From NCBI GenBank assembly GCA_019192455.1, contig JAHCML010000003.1, positions 54,004 through 118,003 on the forward strand: 64,000 nt of DNA. Direction: 5' to 3'. Origin of the DNA: Alphaproteobacteria bacterium SS10. GTDB taxonomy: Bacteria > Pseudomonadota > Alphaproteobacteria > TMED2. How positions within the stretch are numbered: the stretch's first letter is position 1; the number at the start of each line of letters is the position of its first letter. The notes under the pieces were generated by a model. That model was not told the DNA's origin. It made no database searches and was given only the letters and a program-made list of their open reading frames with translations. Of the stretch, positions 53,739 to 62,502 are shown piece after piece. Made by a program: the position numbers and the translations under genes.

Positions 53739-53850
53739 GTCGGACCCTCATTTATCTATTTGCTGATAGACATGCGGGAGGTTCCCGCACGCTCAGGTGA
53801 GGGCGATGGTGTAGCAGAGGCGGGGCCAGCGGGCCAAGCGATATGGCGCC

Positions 53851-54702
53851 CTAGCCGACCCGGATTACTGGCTCTGCGTCCCGGTCAGAGACGAGGGCCA
53901 CCATCAGGTTGCCAATCAGCGTCGCCTTGCGGTCATCATCCAGGTTCACGGTGCCGGAATCACCGAAGTGGCCAAGCACGTCATCAACCATGCCAACCGC
54001 ATTCTCAACGATGAAGCGGCGGGCGGCGATCACGGCCTCGGCCTGCTGACGGCGCAGCATGGCGGCGGCGATTTCGGGGGCGTAGGCCAGGTGCGACAGG
54101 CGGGTTTCTTCCAGCACCACACCGGCGATTTCCAACCGGCCCTGAAGCTGCTCAATCAGGTCGGCGGCCACCTCATCACTCGATCCGCGCAGGGTGGTTT
54201 CATCATCGCTGCCATCATAGGGGTACTTGGCAGCAACGTTGCGGAGTGCGGTTTCTGACTGGGTGTGCACGAATTCGGTGTAGTCATCGACGTTGAATAC
54301 GGCCTTGGCGCTATCAACCACGCGCCAAACCACGATGGCACCAATCTCAACCGGGTTACCGCGCACATCATTCACCTTCAGCTTCTCACTATCGAAGTTG
54401 ATCAGGCGCATCGAAACGCGTTGGCGGGCCGATAGCGGCCAGGTCCATTGGAAGCCGGGGGTGCGGATTGAACCCTTATACTTGCCGAAGAAGACAATCG
54501 CCTTTGCCTCATTTGGCTGCACAACGGTGAAGCCGGTCATGATGAGAAAGGCGATGATACCCAGCATGATGCCGGAGAACGGACGAACGGTCATGCCGAG
54601 GGCGGCAAGCCCGGCAATGGCGATAAACACCGCCAGCATGAAGAAGCCATTGATGCCAAAGGCCTTGAATTCCTGGACGTCGTCGATGCTCTGCTTAGTC
54701 AT
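53851..54702 (-). CDS. SPFH (band 7) domain membrane protein
   Basis: This is a 283-aa protein with two N-terminal helices (about 15-60) followed by a band 7/SPFH domain: TVVQPNEAKAIVFFGKYKGSIRTPGFQWTWPL and later GVVLEETRLSHLAYAPEIAAAML. Such proteins form large oligomeric assemblies in membranes and scaffold proteases or lipids. The start at 54702 (MTKQSID) is preferred over 54726. It is divergent from the YkvA-like gene, with 132 bases between. Confidence 0.9.
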   Translation of the reverse strand: MTKQSIDDVQEFKAFGINGFFMLAVFIAIAGLAALGMTVRPFSGIMLGIIAFLIMTGFTVVQPNEAKAIVFFGKYKGSIRTPGFQWTWPLSARQRVSMRLINFDSEKLKVNDVRGNPVEIGAIVVWRVVDSAKAVFNVDDYTEFVHTQSETALRNVAAKYPYDGSDDETTLRGSSDEVAADLIEQLQGRLEIAGVVLEETRLSHLAYAPEIAAAMLRRQQAEAVIAARRFIVENAVGMVDDVLGHFGDSGTVNLDDDRKATLIGNLMVALVSDRDAEPVIRVG

Positions 54703-54834
54703 TTGATGGTCCCTTATGAACTGCACACGCTTAAGTTGTTGACGCGCCGCAGCGTATTTTTCTTGGGTTTTCTTGGGCTTGCGGGTGCGGTAATCGCTTG
54801 TTGGCGACCTGCACTACCCGCATAATCCGGCGCC

Positions 54835-55320
54835 ATGATGGGACGGAAAAAGACCAAAGCGCAAGCCGAGGACGCTGATCAGAATGACAGCGCCGATGAT
54901 GCATCGCTCTACATTATTGAGCTGGTGCGTCAGGGGGATGAGTATGTCGATGCCCAGGTTTTGAGCGAGCAAGAGCGGTTTGTGGCCGATGGCTTCTGGC
55001 CCAAGGTCGTGCGCTACATGGCGCAGATCCCGTTTACCGGTGACCTAACCGCCGCCTACTACGCGGCCACGGATCCTGAGACGCCAGCCTTTGTGCGGGC
55101 TTGGCTTTTGGCAGCGTTGGGTTATTTCATCATCCCGACCGACGCGATGCCGGATTTCCTGTTCGGCATTGGCTTCACCGATGATGCGGCGGTGCTCGCC
55201 ACCACCATGCAGATGATTTTCACCCACATAACTCCAGAGCATCAGCAGCGTGCTGCTGCGGCACTGGCTGAAGTTAGGGCAGGGGAGAGGCAAGACCCGT
55301 TTCAGGAGCCCCCCAAATGA
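54835..55320 (+). CDS. YkvA family protein (DUF1232)
   Basis: This is a 161-aa protein with the DUF1232 block FVRAWLLAALGYFIIPTDAMPDFLFGIGFTDDAAVLATTM, a short membrane-associated helix pair. The N-terminal 30 residues are charged. Function unknown for the family. It overlaps the next gene by 4 bases (ATGA). Confidence 0.92.
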   Translation: MMGRKKTKAQAEDADQNDSADDASLYIIELVRQGDEYVDAQVLSEQERFVADGFWPKVVRYMAQIPFTGDLTAAYYAATDPETPAFVRAWLLAALGYFIIPTDAMPDFLFGIGFTDDAAVLATTMQMIFTHITPEHQQRAAAALAEVRAGERQDPFQEPPK

Positions 55321-55895
55321 GTATGTCTGGAACAGAAGCAACCACGCCAATCGTCGAACCAACGCGCCAAGTGCCGGGTGATCAAATCCCACTGCCGGCG
55401 GCGGTGCTTGGCTACGGTGGCCTAACACCCTTTGTCTTGTCGGCACTCGGCATCTGGCTGCTGCCGGTTTCAATCGCCACCTTTGTGGTTAGCGCGCAGA
55501 TTTTCTATGCCGCTATTATCATTGGGTTCTTAGGCGCAGTTCATTGGGGTTGGGCGATCATGAAGGATTTCGATGCCCCGACTACCAGCTGGGAACCCTA
55601 TGCCTGGGGCGTCACCCCGGCGATCCTGGCCTGGGTGATTGTGGTGCTGTCGGCCTGGCCCACCAGTACCGCACCCGGTGATACGATGCTGGCGTTGGAC
55701 CAGACCGTGTCCCTGATGATGGCGTTACTGCTGCTGACGCTGCTGATTGATCTGAAGCATAGCCGGACACCAGACGCCGGTGCACCGCCGCGTTGGCCCG
55801 CCTGGTTTCGGCGCCTACGCTGGCACCTGACCATTGGCGCCGTGGCCAGCCTGGCGATCTCCCTGATCCGAATTCTGAGCTATGACGCGCCCTAG
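55317..55895 (+). CDS. DUF3429 membrane protein
   Basis: This is a 192-aa protein with about five helices and the DUF3429 features GYGGLTPFVLSALG and FLGAVHWGWAIMK. The function is unknown; relatives are scattered across alpha- and gammaproteobacteria. It is coupled to the YkvA gene by the ATGA overlap, and its 3' end overlaps the convergent transporter gene by 4 bases. Confidence 0.88.
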   Translation: MSMSGTEATTPIVEPTRQVPGDQIPLPAAVLGYGGLTPFVLSALGIWLLPVSIATFVVSAQIFYAAIIIGFLGAVHWGWAIMKDFDAPTTSWEPYAWGVTPAILAWVIVVLSAWPTSTAPGDTMLALDQTVSLMMALLLLTLLIDLKHSRTPDAGAPPRWPAWFRRLRWHLTIGAVASLAISLIRILSYDAP

Positions 55896-56857
55896 CTGGG
55901 GGAGCAGCCTGGCGTTTTCGTTTGCGCCTTACTGCTGTCAGCCTTGGCCAACTTGGCTTCCCGTCGTGCGATGTAGACGGTGGAGGCGGCAATGACGGCG
56001 GCGCCGACCCAGGTCCAGATATCCGTCACCTCACCAAACACGATCCACCCGGCAAGCGCGGTCAGGGGCAATTTGGCGTAGTCGAAGGGGGCTAGAAAAC
56101 TCGCATCGGCATAGTGGAAGGCTTGCGCCAGGCACCCCTGAACACCCGTTGCCACCGCCCCGATTACCACGAGGAAGCCCAGGACTTCCCAACTCGGCGT
56201 GGTCCAAACGAACAGTGCCGGTATTAGCGAAAGCGGGGTCATCCAGAACATGGTGTAGAACAGCATTGTCGCTGTGCTCTCAGTCCGCGCGAGCGATTTG
56301 ATAAACATCATGGTGATGCCCAGGCATAGGGCGGAGCCGAGGACGATAAACGCCCCCTCATCAATGATCGCAACACCGGGGCGGAGGACGATAAGCACCC
56401 CACAGAACCCAATAATCGTGGCCGTCCAGCGCCGTGCCCGCACCGTCTCACCGAGGAAGATGGCGGCCAAAATGGTGGCGAAGAGCGGGGTCGTAAAGCT
56501 CAGCGTTACCGCCTCGGCCAACGGCATGATGGTGACGGAGTAGAACCAGGTACACATGGCCGTCAGACCAACAGCGGAGCGAAGCGCATGCATCACCGGG
56601 CGCTTGGTCTGCAGCGTCTCCCGCGGCATCTTGATCATCCACGGCACCATCAAGAGCAGCGAGAAGAGGTTGCGGAAGAACGCAATCTCTAGCGCGTGCA
56701 CCTCTTCGCGGATGTATCTGATCAGGGTGATGATGATGGTCATGCAGACGCCGCCAGCCAGCATCCACAGCATGCCCTTGGTCGGGTTCGACAAGGCCAA
56801 CCCCTGCTTTGTCAGCAGGTCACGTATGGATGACAGTGGGTTGGTGTTAGCAGCCAT
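55892..56857 (-). CDS. EamA/DMT family transporter
   Basis: This is a ten-helix drug/metabolite transporter of 321 aa, with two EamA repeats. The first repeat carries IRYIREEVHALEIAFFRNLFSLL and the second ALFVWTTPSWEVLGFLVVIGAVATG. Its sequence is intact, unlike the interrupted DMT gene at 5751. A soluble N terminus (25 residues) and C terminus frame the helices. Substrate unknown. Confidence 0.93.
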   Translation of the reverse strand: MAANTNPLSSIRDLLTKQGLALSNPTKGMLWMLAGGVCMTIIITLIRYIREEVHALEIAFFRNLFSLLLMVPWMIKMPRETLQTKRPVMHALRSAVGLTAMCTWFYSVTIMPLAEAVTLSFTTPLFATILAAIFLGETVRARRWTATIIGFCGVLIVLRPGVAIIDEGAFIVLGSALCLGITMMFIKSLARTESTATMLFYTMFWMTPLSLIPALFVWTTPSWEVLGFLVVIGAVATGVQGCLAQAFHYADASFLAPFDYAKLPLTALAGWIVFGEVTDIWTWVGAAVIAASTVYIARREAKLAKADSSKAQTKTPGCSPS

Positions 56858-56940
56858 AGAAAATAGTTAAGCATGGCTGACCTATTTACACAGCCCGTCA
56901 ACGCGGTTGGCAGGTATGCGCCCGGCGCTATTACCGCGTA

Positions 56941-57648
56941 TCAGCCATATAAAAACAGCGTACGACCATGGCGGCGCAGCCAGGTCTTAGCCTCGGCCAT
57001 GGTCCCATCGGCGAGGCGGGCATTCAGAGACCAGAAAGCCTCGCTGTGATCCATATGGGTGAGGTGCGCAACCTCATGGGCGACCACGTAATCGAGGACC
57101 GAAGGTGGCGCCAAGATCAACCGCCAGGAAAAGGAGAGGCAGCCATCATGGGTGCAGGAACCCCAGCGGCTGGTGGTGTCCCGCACGGTAACCCGGCGCA
57201 CAGCACGGCCCGATTGTTCTGCCTTACGCTCAGCTAATGGCACGATCCGGTCTTTAGCCATGCTGCGGCAGAACCGGGTGATGCGGGCGGCAAGGCGGTC
57301 CGGCTCACCCGGCACATGCAAATGGGTGTCGGTTAGTTCGGGCAGGCCACGCAGGCTGCCGGTGGGGGCAATGACCCTTGGAATGCCTTCAATCGGTATC
57401 TCAGTGCCGGGTTCCAGGGCGATGCGCTCGCCCTTATCCGCCAGCTGTGCCTCTACCCAATCCCGGTTCTCATCGATGAACCGTTGCACCTCGCGCGCCG
57501 GGATACCCGGTGGGGTCGTCACCCGCAAACCCTGGCCGCGTGGGTCCAACCGCGCGGTGAGACGCTGCGAGCGACCATGGTGGCGCCACTGAACCGGCAG
57601 GTCCCGGCCATCACTCAATTGTAGGGATAGGGTCTGGTCTGGTGCCAT
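56941..57648 (-). CDS. YgjP-type metallopeptidase (DUF45)
   Basis: This is a 235-aa predicted zinc peptidase. The HEVAH motif (VVAHEVAHLTHMDHSEAFW) with the downstream His/Glu, and the RWGSCTHDGCLSFSWRLILAP block, are the DUF45/YgjP signature. The start at 57648 (MAPDQTLS) is likely; the frame opens further up inside the MFS gene. It overlaps that upstream gene by 38 bases, suggesting coupled expression. Substrate unknown. Confidence 0.92.
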   Translation of the reverse strand: MAPDQTLSLQLSDGRDLPVQWRHHGRSQRLTARLDPRGQGLRVTTPPGIPAREVQRFIDENRDWVEAQLADKGERIALEPGTEIPIEGIPRVIAPTGSLRGLPELTDTHLHVPGEPDRLAARITRFCRSMAKDRIVPLAERKAEQSGRAVRRVTVRDTTSRWGSCTHDGCLSFSWRLILAPPSVLDYVVAHEVAHLTHMDHSEAFWSLNARLADGTMAEAKTWLRRHGRTLFLYG

Positions 57649-58894
57649 CGTTGGGGCTGTTGGGTGCCGGTGGTCCCGGTGTGGCTCGATTGAAAACAAC
57701 ACCCCAAAGATAGAAGGCGATGCCGATGCTCACCAGGGTGGTGGTGAGAATTCCGAAGGTGAGGGGTAGGAAACCGCCAATCTTGGCAATGGCAAAGGAC
57801 ATGCCTGCCCCCGCGCCGATTTGAATCCCACCAACCAGGGCGGAGGCTGAGCCAGCGATTCGTGGGAACGGTTGGATCGCTCCAGTTGCCCCATTCGGGA
57901 GCACTAAGCCTGCGCTAAAGGCCCAAAGGATACAGGGCGCCATGAACAAAAGCGGCGTCAGGGTGATAAGGCCGCCGCTGGTGGTCAGGCCCAGGCTCAA
58001 CATTGAAATGCCAGAAACCAGGCCAATGCTAAGGCCGATTTTGATCAGCACGTCATGATGCACTTCACCGGCCACACGGTTGCTGATGAAGGAGCCAATG
58101 AAATAGCCGCTGACACTCAGCACGGTATAGAAGCCATAAAGCGTCGGCGGCACGCCAAGCTCATCAATCAGGACAAAGGGGCCAACGCTATGGAATGAGA
58201 AGATACCGCCCAGCGCCGCCCCAACCGGCCCGACATAGCCTAGGAAACACCGGTTTCGGATTAGGGTCTGATAGGCGCTTAAGAACGGCTCTCGCGTTCG
58301 GTCGAGATTGGTTTCGGGCAGTACCTTGGCAACAAGGATCAGTAGGCTGACACCAACTGCCGCGAGGACGAGGAAGTTTGCTTCCCAACCCAGCCGCGTT
58401 TCCAACTGACCACCGAGCAGCGGGCCGATGGCAGGGGCCGCCGCCAAGGCCATGCCGATGAAGGACAGCATCTTGGCGATGTCGCCCTTCTCATAAAGAT
58501 CACGGATGATGGCCCGGGACATTACGGCCCCAGCGGAGGCGCCAAGGCCCTGAAACGCGCGGGCGACCAATAACTGCTCAATCGTCGTCGCCATGGCGCA
58601 GGCCAGGGAGGCGAGCACATAGATTGAGAAGCCAACGAACAAAACCAACCGACGACCGTGGCGGTCTGATATCGGGCCATAGATCAGCTGACCGATCGCC
58701 ACCATGGTGAGGAAGATGCCAATTGTTGCCTGCACCAACCCCTCACTGGTCGCCAACGCTTCGGTGATGGCTGGCATGGATGGGGTATAGAGCGACATCG
58801 TCAATGGGCCGAGCGCGATCAAGCTGGCCAGCAGGTATCGGATCGGATGCCGTGTGGTGTAGCGGGGTGGGGTGGTTTGCTGTGCGATTTCCAT
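57611..58894 (-). CDS. Bcr/CflA family multidrug MFS transporter
   Basis: This is a twelve-helix drug/proton antiporter of the Bcr/CflA family, 427 aa. The loop GPISDRHGRRLVLFVG and motif C region (PAIGPLLGGQLE) of drug exporters are visible. It may export bicyclomycin-like compounds, chloramphenicol or sulfonamides; the actual substrate is not visible. The stop overlaps the YgjP-type gene. Confidence 0.93.
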   Translation of the reverse strand: MEIAQQTTPPRYTTRHPIRYLLASLIALGPLTMSLYTPSMPAITEALATSEGLVQATIGIFLTMVAIGQLIYGPISDRHGRRLVLFVGFSIYVLASLACAMATTIEQLLVARAFQGLGASAGAVMSRAIIRDLYEKGDIAKMLSFIGMALAAAPAIGPLLGGQLETRLGWEANFLVLAAVGVSLLILVAKVLPETNLDRTREPFLSAYQTLIRNRCFLGYVGPVGAALGGIFSFHSVGPFVLIDELGVPPTLYGFYTVLSVSGYFIGSFISNRVAGEVHHDVLIKIGLSIGLVSGISMLSLGLTTSGGLITLTPLLFMAPCILWAFSAGLVLPNGATGAIQPFPRIAGSASALVGGIQIGAGAGMSFAIAKIGGFLPLTFGILTTTLVSIGIAFYLWGVVFNRATPGPPAPNSPNDGTRPDPIPTIE

Positions 58895-58965
58895 AGCTGT
58901 CTTCAGATATGGCGGCAGGCTGCGCTAAAGGCTAGCCGCGCCGATCCCTTGCATGGCAGCCGCGC

Positions 58966-59808
58966 GTGTCGCAGAACAAATCCATGGAGTTAGAGAGCTT
59001 TCCACCATTCCCGATTGAGGCGGGCGATTTCCGCCTTGCCATGGGCCTCCGCCCGGTTCAGCCCAGCGACTGGTTGTTTAAGGGGCCTGACCACGACCAG
59101 CAGATGGCGGAGCGGCATCGCCTATTCGATCAGCAGCCCCAGGATGTGGTGGCCTGTGAACCCAGCGCCGAGGCAGCCGCGTGCGTCCTGCACCGTCTGG
59201 TGACCGGTGAGGCGGCACCCGGCACGGGCTTGGAAGCTTTAGAGGCAATTGGCCGAACGGTGCAGGAGGATATGTGCATCCTGCAGAGTGATGGTGATGA
59301 TCAGCCCTATCACCTGATGGGCGGTGTTCTTTGCTTTCCAAATCGATGGTGCCTGGCGGACAAGCTTGGCAAACCATTGATGGCGATCCATGACCCGGTG
59401 CCAGATTACGATCGCAAACTGGGCCCGGCGGTGGATCGCTTCTTCGCCCGGTTAAAGCCCGACCACATCACCATGCGGATGAATTGGAGCCTGCATCCAG
59501 ATGCGGTGTTGTTCCATCCCGTAGCACCTCAAGAGCAGCCATCAATTGAGGCTGATGATGTCTCAACCCAAGTATTCCTGCGGGCTGAGCGTCAAACAAT
59601 CAGGCGCATTGAGGATGTTGGGCCCGCAACGGTCCTATTCACCATCCGCACGATGGTTGCACCGCTGGGTGCTGTCCTGACCGATCTGGATCGTGTTCAT
59701 CGCTTAGATCATGCCCTGGCCACCATGCCTGCGGCCCTTTTGGCCTACAAATCAATGGATACGCTGGTGGCCCCGGTCCGCGCTTGGCTTGCTGAGCAGC
59801 GACCGTAA
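58966..59808 (+). CDS. Heme-dependent oxidative N-demethylase family protein
   Basis: This is a 280-aa DUF3445 protein, the family that includes heme-dependent oxidative N-demethylase (HODM) subunits. The DEQ-like core is visible as HLMGGVLCFPNRWCLADKLGKPLMAIHDPVP, followed by MRMNWSLHPD and FLRAERQTIRRI. Known members bind heme with a PAS-like domain and act on dimethylamine-type substrates. The start is GTG at 58966 or ATG at 58984. No other demethylase subunit is nearby. Confidence 0.88.
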   Translation: MSQNKSMELESFPPFPIEAGDFRLAMGLRPVQPSDWLFKGPDHDQQMAERHRLFDQQPQDVVACEPSAEAAACVLHRLVTGEAAPGTGLEALEAIGRTVQEDMCILQSDGDDQPYHLMGGVLCFPNRWCLADKLGKPLMAIHDPVPDYDRKLGPAVDRFFARLKPDHITMRMNWSLHPDAVLFHPVAPQEQPSIEADDVSTQVFLRAERQTIRRIEDVGPATVLFTIRTMVAPLGAVLTDLDRVHRLDHALATMPAALLAYKSMDTLVAPVRAWLAEQRP

Positions 59809-59839
59809 TACTGGCCATCAATAAGGGGGGAACCGGATT

Positions 59840-61012
59840 ATGGCGGCAAAATACACCGAGGTTGTGAGCTCCACCGGCTGGGGTGGCAATGTCAAACGCC
59901 GTGGGAAGGGCGCCATCATTGGCATCCTGCTCTTCATCCTCGCGTTTCCCCTGCTCTGGTGGAATAAGGGGCAGCTTAAAGAACAGCATGAGGGGCTGGA
60001 TTGGCTGAAAACCAATACGGTCAGCATCGACCCGCGTGAAGCGGCGGCCGATACTGATGGCCAATCCGTCCATATGATCGGCACCCCGCAAACCGACGAG
60101 ACAATCAGTGATCAACGCTTTGGCTTAGCGCTGAATAGCCTGCTGCGCCTTAAGCGTGAGGTGGAGATGTTCCAATGGAAGAAAACGGAGACCACCCGCA
60201 CTGAGGATACCGCCGGCGGCGGCTCGCGTACGGTGAAGGAATACACTTACGACCGGGTGTGGTCAGAGCAGTTCTATGACAGCAGTGGCTTCCGCTACGC
60301 CGATAAGCATCCGAACCCGCCAACGATGGAGTATCAAAGCCGCTGGCATAACGCCCAAAACGCCAGTTTCGGTGTTTTTCGGTTAGAGCAGAATGTCATC
60401 GGCCAGCTTGATGAGACGCGCGACCTGCCCCTGGGCGGCTACTCAATCACCCCACCTGAGGGGTTCCAGCTGGCGAGTGAGACATACCTGTTTCGTGGCG
60501 CCGGTAGTCTGAACAGCCCACAGATCGGCGATTACCGCACCGTGTTTCGGTATGTCGCCCTCGACCCGATCAGCATGATTGCCCGTCAGAGTGGCAATCG
60601 CCTTCAATCTGTCCGCACCGCGAACAACCTGGAATACCTATTGGTTGGGCAGGGCCAGTTCACGGCTGAGGATTTGATTGAAAAGCGTCGCGGTGAGGAA
60701 GAGCTGAAGGCTTGGATTATTCGCGCCGTTGGGATGATCATGATGGCGATTGGCGTGCAGTCGGTTTTCGCCCTGCTTGGCTCCCTGCTTGGCTTCATTC
60801 CATTTGTTCGCGGTCTGGCCGGCGGCATTGGGTTCATTGCCGGTGTGATGGTGGCCATCACCCTCGGCTCCCTTACCATCGCCATGGCTTGGCTTGCCGC
60901 ACGTCCGGTTTTTGCCATGGGATTGCTTGCGGTGGCCGCGACGACATTGATCGCTGGTGGTTTCTTCGGTAGGCGGAAGGTCAAGCAGAACAACAGCCTG
61001 GCCAAGGCCTAG
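59840..61012 (+). CDS. TMEM43 family membrane protein
   Basis: This is a 390-aa protein of the TMEM43 (LUMA) family, better known from the inner nuclear membrane of animals but found in bacteria. An N-terminal helix (about 26-42, LLFILAFPLLWWNKGQ) precedes a large soluble region (FPLLWWNEGRAV-like opening, about 45-285) and a C-terminal bundle of three or four helices (about 290-375). The bacterial function is unknown. It follows the HODM-type gene by 31 bases on the same strand. Confidence 0.88.
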   Translation: MAAKYTEVVSSTGWGGNVKRRGKGAIIGILLFILAFPLLWWNKGQLKEQHEGLDWLKTNTVSIDPREAAADTDGQSVHMIGTPQTDETISDQRFGLALNSLLRLKREVEMFQWKKTETTRTEDTAGGGSRTVKEYTYDRVWSEQFYDSSGFRYADKHPNPPTMEYQSRWHNAQNASFGVFRLEQNVIGQLDETRDLPLGGYSITPPEGFQLASETYLFRGAGSLNSPQIGDYRTVFRYVALDPISMIARQSGNRLQSVRTANNLEYLLVGQGQFTAEDLIEKRRGEEELKAWIIRAVGMIMMAIGVQSVFALLGSLLGFIPFVRGLAGGIGFIAGVMVAITLGSLTIAMAWLAARPVFAMGLLAVAATTLIAGGFFGRRKVKQNNSLAKA

Positions 61013-61033
61013 CGAGATTGAAGGATCGACGTG

Positions 61034-61471
61034 ATGAGCACACCGCAATTGGACACCCGTTTTCACCTGGCCTTCCCAGTGAATGACATCCCGGCCACCC
61101 GGCAATTCTATGTCGATATCCTTGGCTGTCGTGAGGGGCGCTCAGCGGAGCGGTGGATCGATTTCGACTTCTACGGCCATCAGATTTCCGCCCATCTGGT
61201 CGATGAGATGGATAGTGCCGCCACCAACGCGGTGGATGGCGATGCGGTGCCAACCCGTCACTTCGGCTGCATCTTGCCTTGGGATAAATGGGAGAGCCTG
61301 TCAGAGCGGCTGCAGACTGCCGTGGCCGATGGGATCACCCGCTTTATCATCGAGCCAAAGATCCGATTTAAGGGTGAGTCAGGTGAGCAGGCGACCATGT
61401 TTGTCACCGATCCAAGCGGCAATGCCTTGGAATTCAAATCCTTCCGGGATGATGCCCAAGTTTTTGCGTGA
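61034..61471 (+). CDS. VOC family protein (glyoxalase/bleomycin resistance fold)
   Basis: This is a 145-aa vicinal-oxygen-chelate protein. [23 protein letters not shown] and [16 protein letters not shown] are the typical betaalphabetabetabeta ends, with metal ligands His and Glu visible. The ATG at 61034 has AAGG about 9 bases upstream. Family members include dioxygenases, isomerases and antibiotic-binding proteins; no more specific function is visible. Confidence 0.92.
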   Translation: MSTPQLDTRFHLAFPVNDIPATRQFYVDILGCREGRSAERWIDFDFYGHQISAHLVDEMDSAATNAVDGDAVPTRHFGCILPWDKWESLSERLQTAVADGITRFIIEPKIRFKGESGEQATMFVTDPSGNALEFKSFRDDAQVFA

Positions 61472-61547
61472 AACCGGCCTGGACATCACCGGCCAATAGG
61501 TGCAGTTAGGGCCGCATCACACCATCCCACAGCCGGTGATCCGTCCC

Positions 61548-62423
61548 ATGTTTTTCGGTAAGAAACGCCAAGCTGCTGCGCCTGCGGCACCCGTTGAGCC
61601 AGCACCTGCTGAACCTGAAGCTGAGCCAGCCGCGCCAGCCCCGGCGGCGGCCACGGCCGATCTGCCCAATCAGTTCTATCTGGTTGACCCACCGCACCAT
61701 CAGCATGGCTTCGATCTGTTCAAGGGCGAGTGGTCGTCTGATGTGCCGGGCTATGACACCGGCCATGCGACCCTGTTCGATGATGCGCGGCTGAACTGGA
61801 TTGCCAAGCGCTGCGGCGGCTATGCCGATAAGACGATTTTGGAGCTGGGCCCGCTGGAAGCTGGCCACACCTACATCATCGCCAAAGAGAAGCCGAAGCG
61901 GCTGCTATCGCTTGAGGCGAACACACGTGCCTTCTTGAAGTGCCTGGTCGCAGCCAATGCGCTTCGCATCGATGCGGAGTTCATGCTCGGCGATTTTGTG
62001 CCTTACCTGGGCGAGACCGAGGATCGCTTTGACCTGCTGGTCGCGTCTGGTGTGCTCTATCACATGAAAGAGCCGTTCAAGGTAATTGAGGGGATGGCCC
62101 GGGTCGCCGACCGGATTGGTATTTGGACCCATTACTACGACCCGAATGTCGCGACGACCAACCAGACGCTGGCGCAGCACATCTCAACCGAGCCACAGGA
62201 GGTTGAGTTCCACGGCCAGACACTGCATCAGCATCGCTATGATTATGAGGGCACGCTGGGTTGGGCTGGCTTCTGCGGTGGTACCGCACCCTTTGCCAAT
62301 TGGGTGCCACAGGCCGATATCGTCAAAGCCTTCGATCTACTCGGCTTTGATACGGATATTGGTAATGATCAGCCGGATCACGCCCATGGTGCCTGCATGA
62401 TGCTCTACGCCCAGCGACGCTAG
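61548..62423 (+). CDS. Class I SAM-dependent methyltransferase
   Basis: This is a 291-aa methyltransferase. The SAM-binding motif is ILELGPLEAGHTYIIA, followed by EANTRAFLK and a LLVASGVLYHMKEP segment. The first 45 residues are Ala/Pro-rich and probably a flexible linker. The substrate is unknown; the family is often found near surface-polysaccharide genes. The start is the ATG at 61548, with an alternative at 61500. A strong bidirectional terminator follows. Confidence 0.88.
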   Translation: MFFGKKRQAAAPAAPVEPAPAEPEAEPAAPAPAAATADLPNQFYLVDPPHHQHGFDLFKGEWSSDVPGYDTGHATLFDDARLNWIAKRCGGYADKTILELGPLEAGHTYIIAKEKPKRLLSLEANTRAFLKCLVAANALRIDAEFMLGDFVPYLGETEDRFDLLVASGVLYHMKEPFKVIEGMARVADRIGIWTHYYDPNVATTNQTLAQHISTEPQEVEFHGQTLHQHRYDYEGTLGWAGFCGGTAPFANWVPQADIVKAFDLLGFDTDIGNDQPDHAHGACMMLYAQRR

Positions 62424-62446
62424 GCGCTGCCGGATCTCGGAATAAG

Positions 62447-62480
62447 AAAAAGGCGCTGTCCGATGGGACAGCGCCTTTTT
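62447..62480. terminator. Bidirectional intrinsic terminator
   Basis: AAAAAGGCGCTGTCC (62447-62461) and GGACAGCGCCTTTTT (62466-62480) form a perfect 15-bp stem with a 4-nt loop and U-runs on both strands. It lies between the convergent methyltransferase and phaZ genes and should serve both. Confidence 0.92.
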
Positions 62481-62502
62481 GCTTAATTGTCTTAAGCAGC
62501 GA

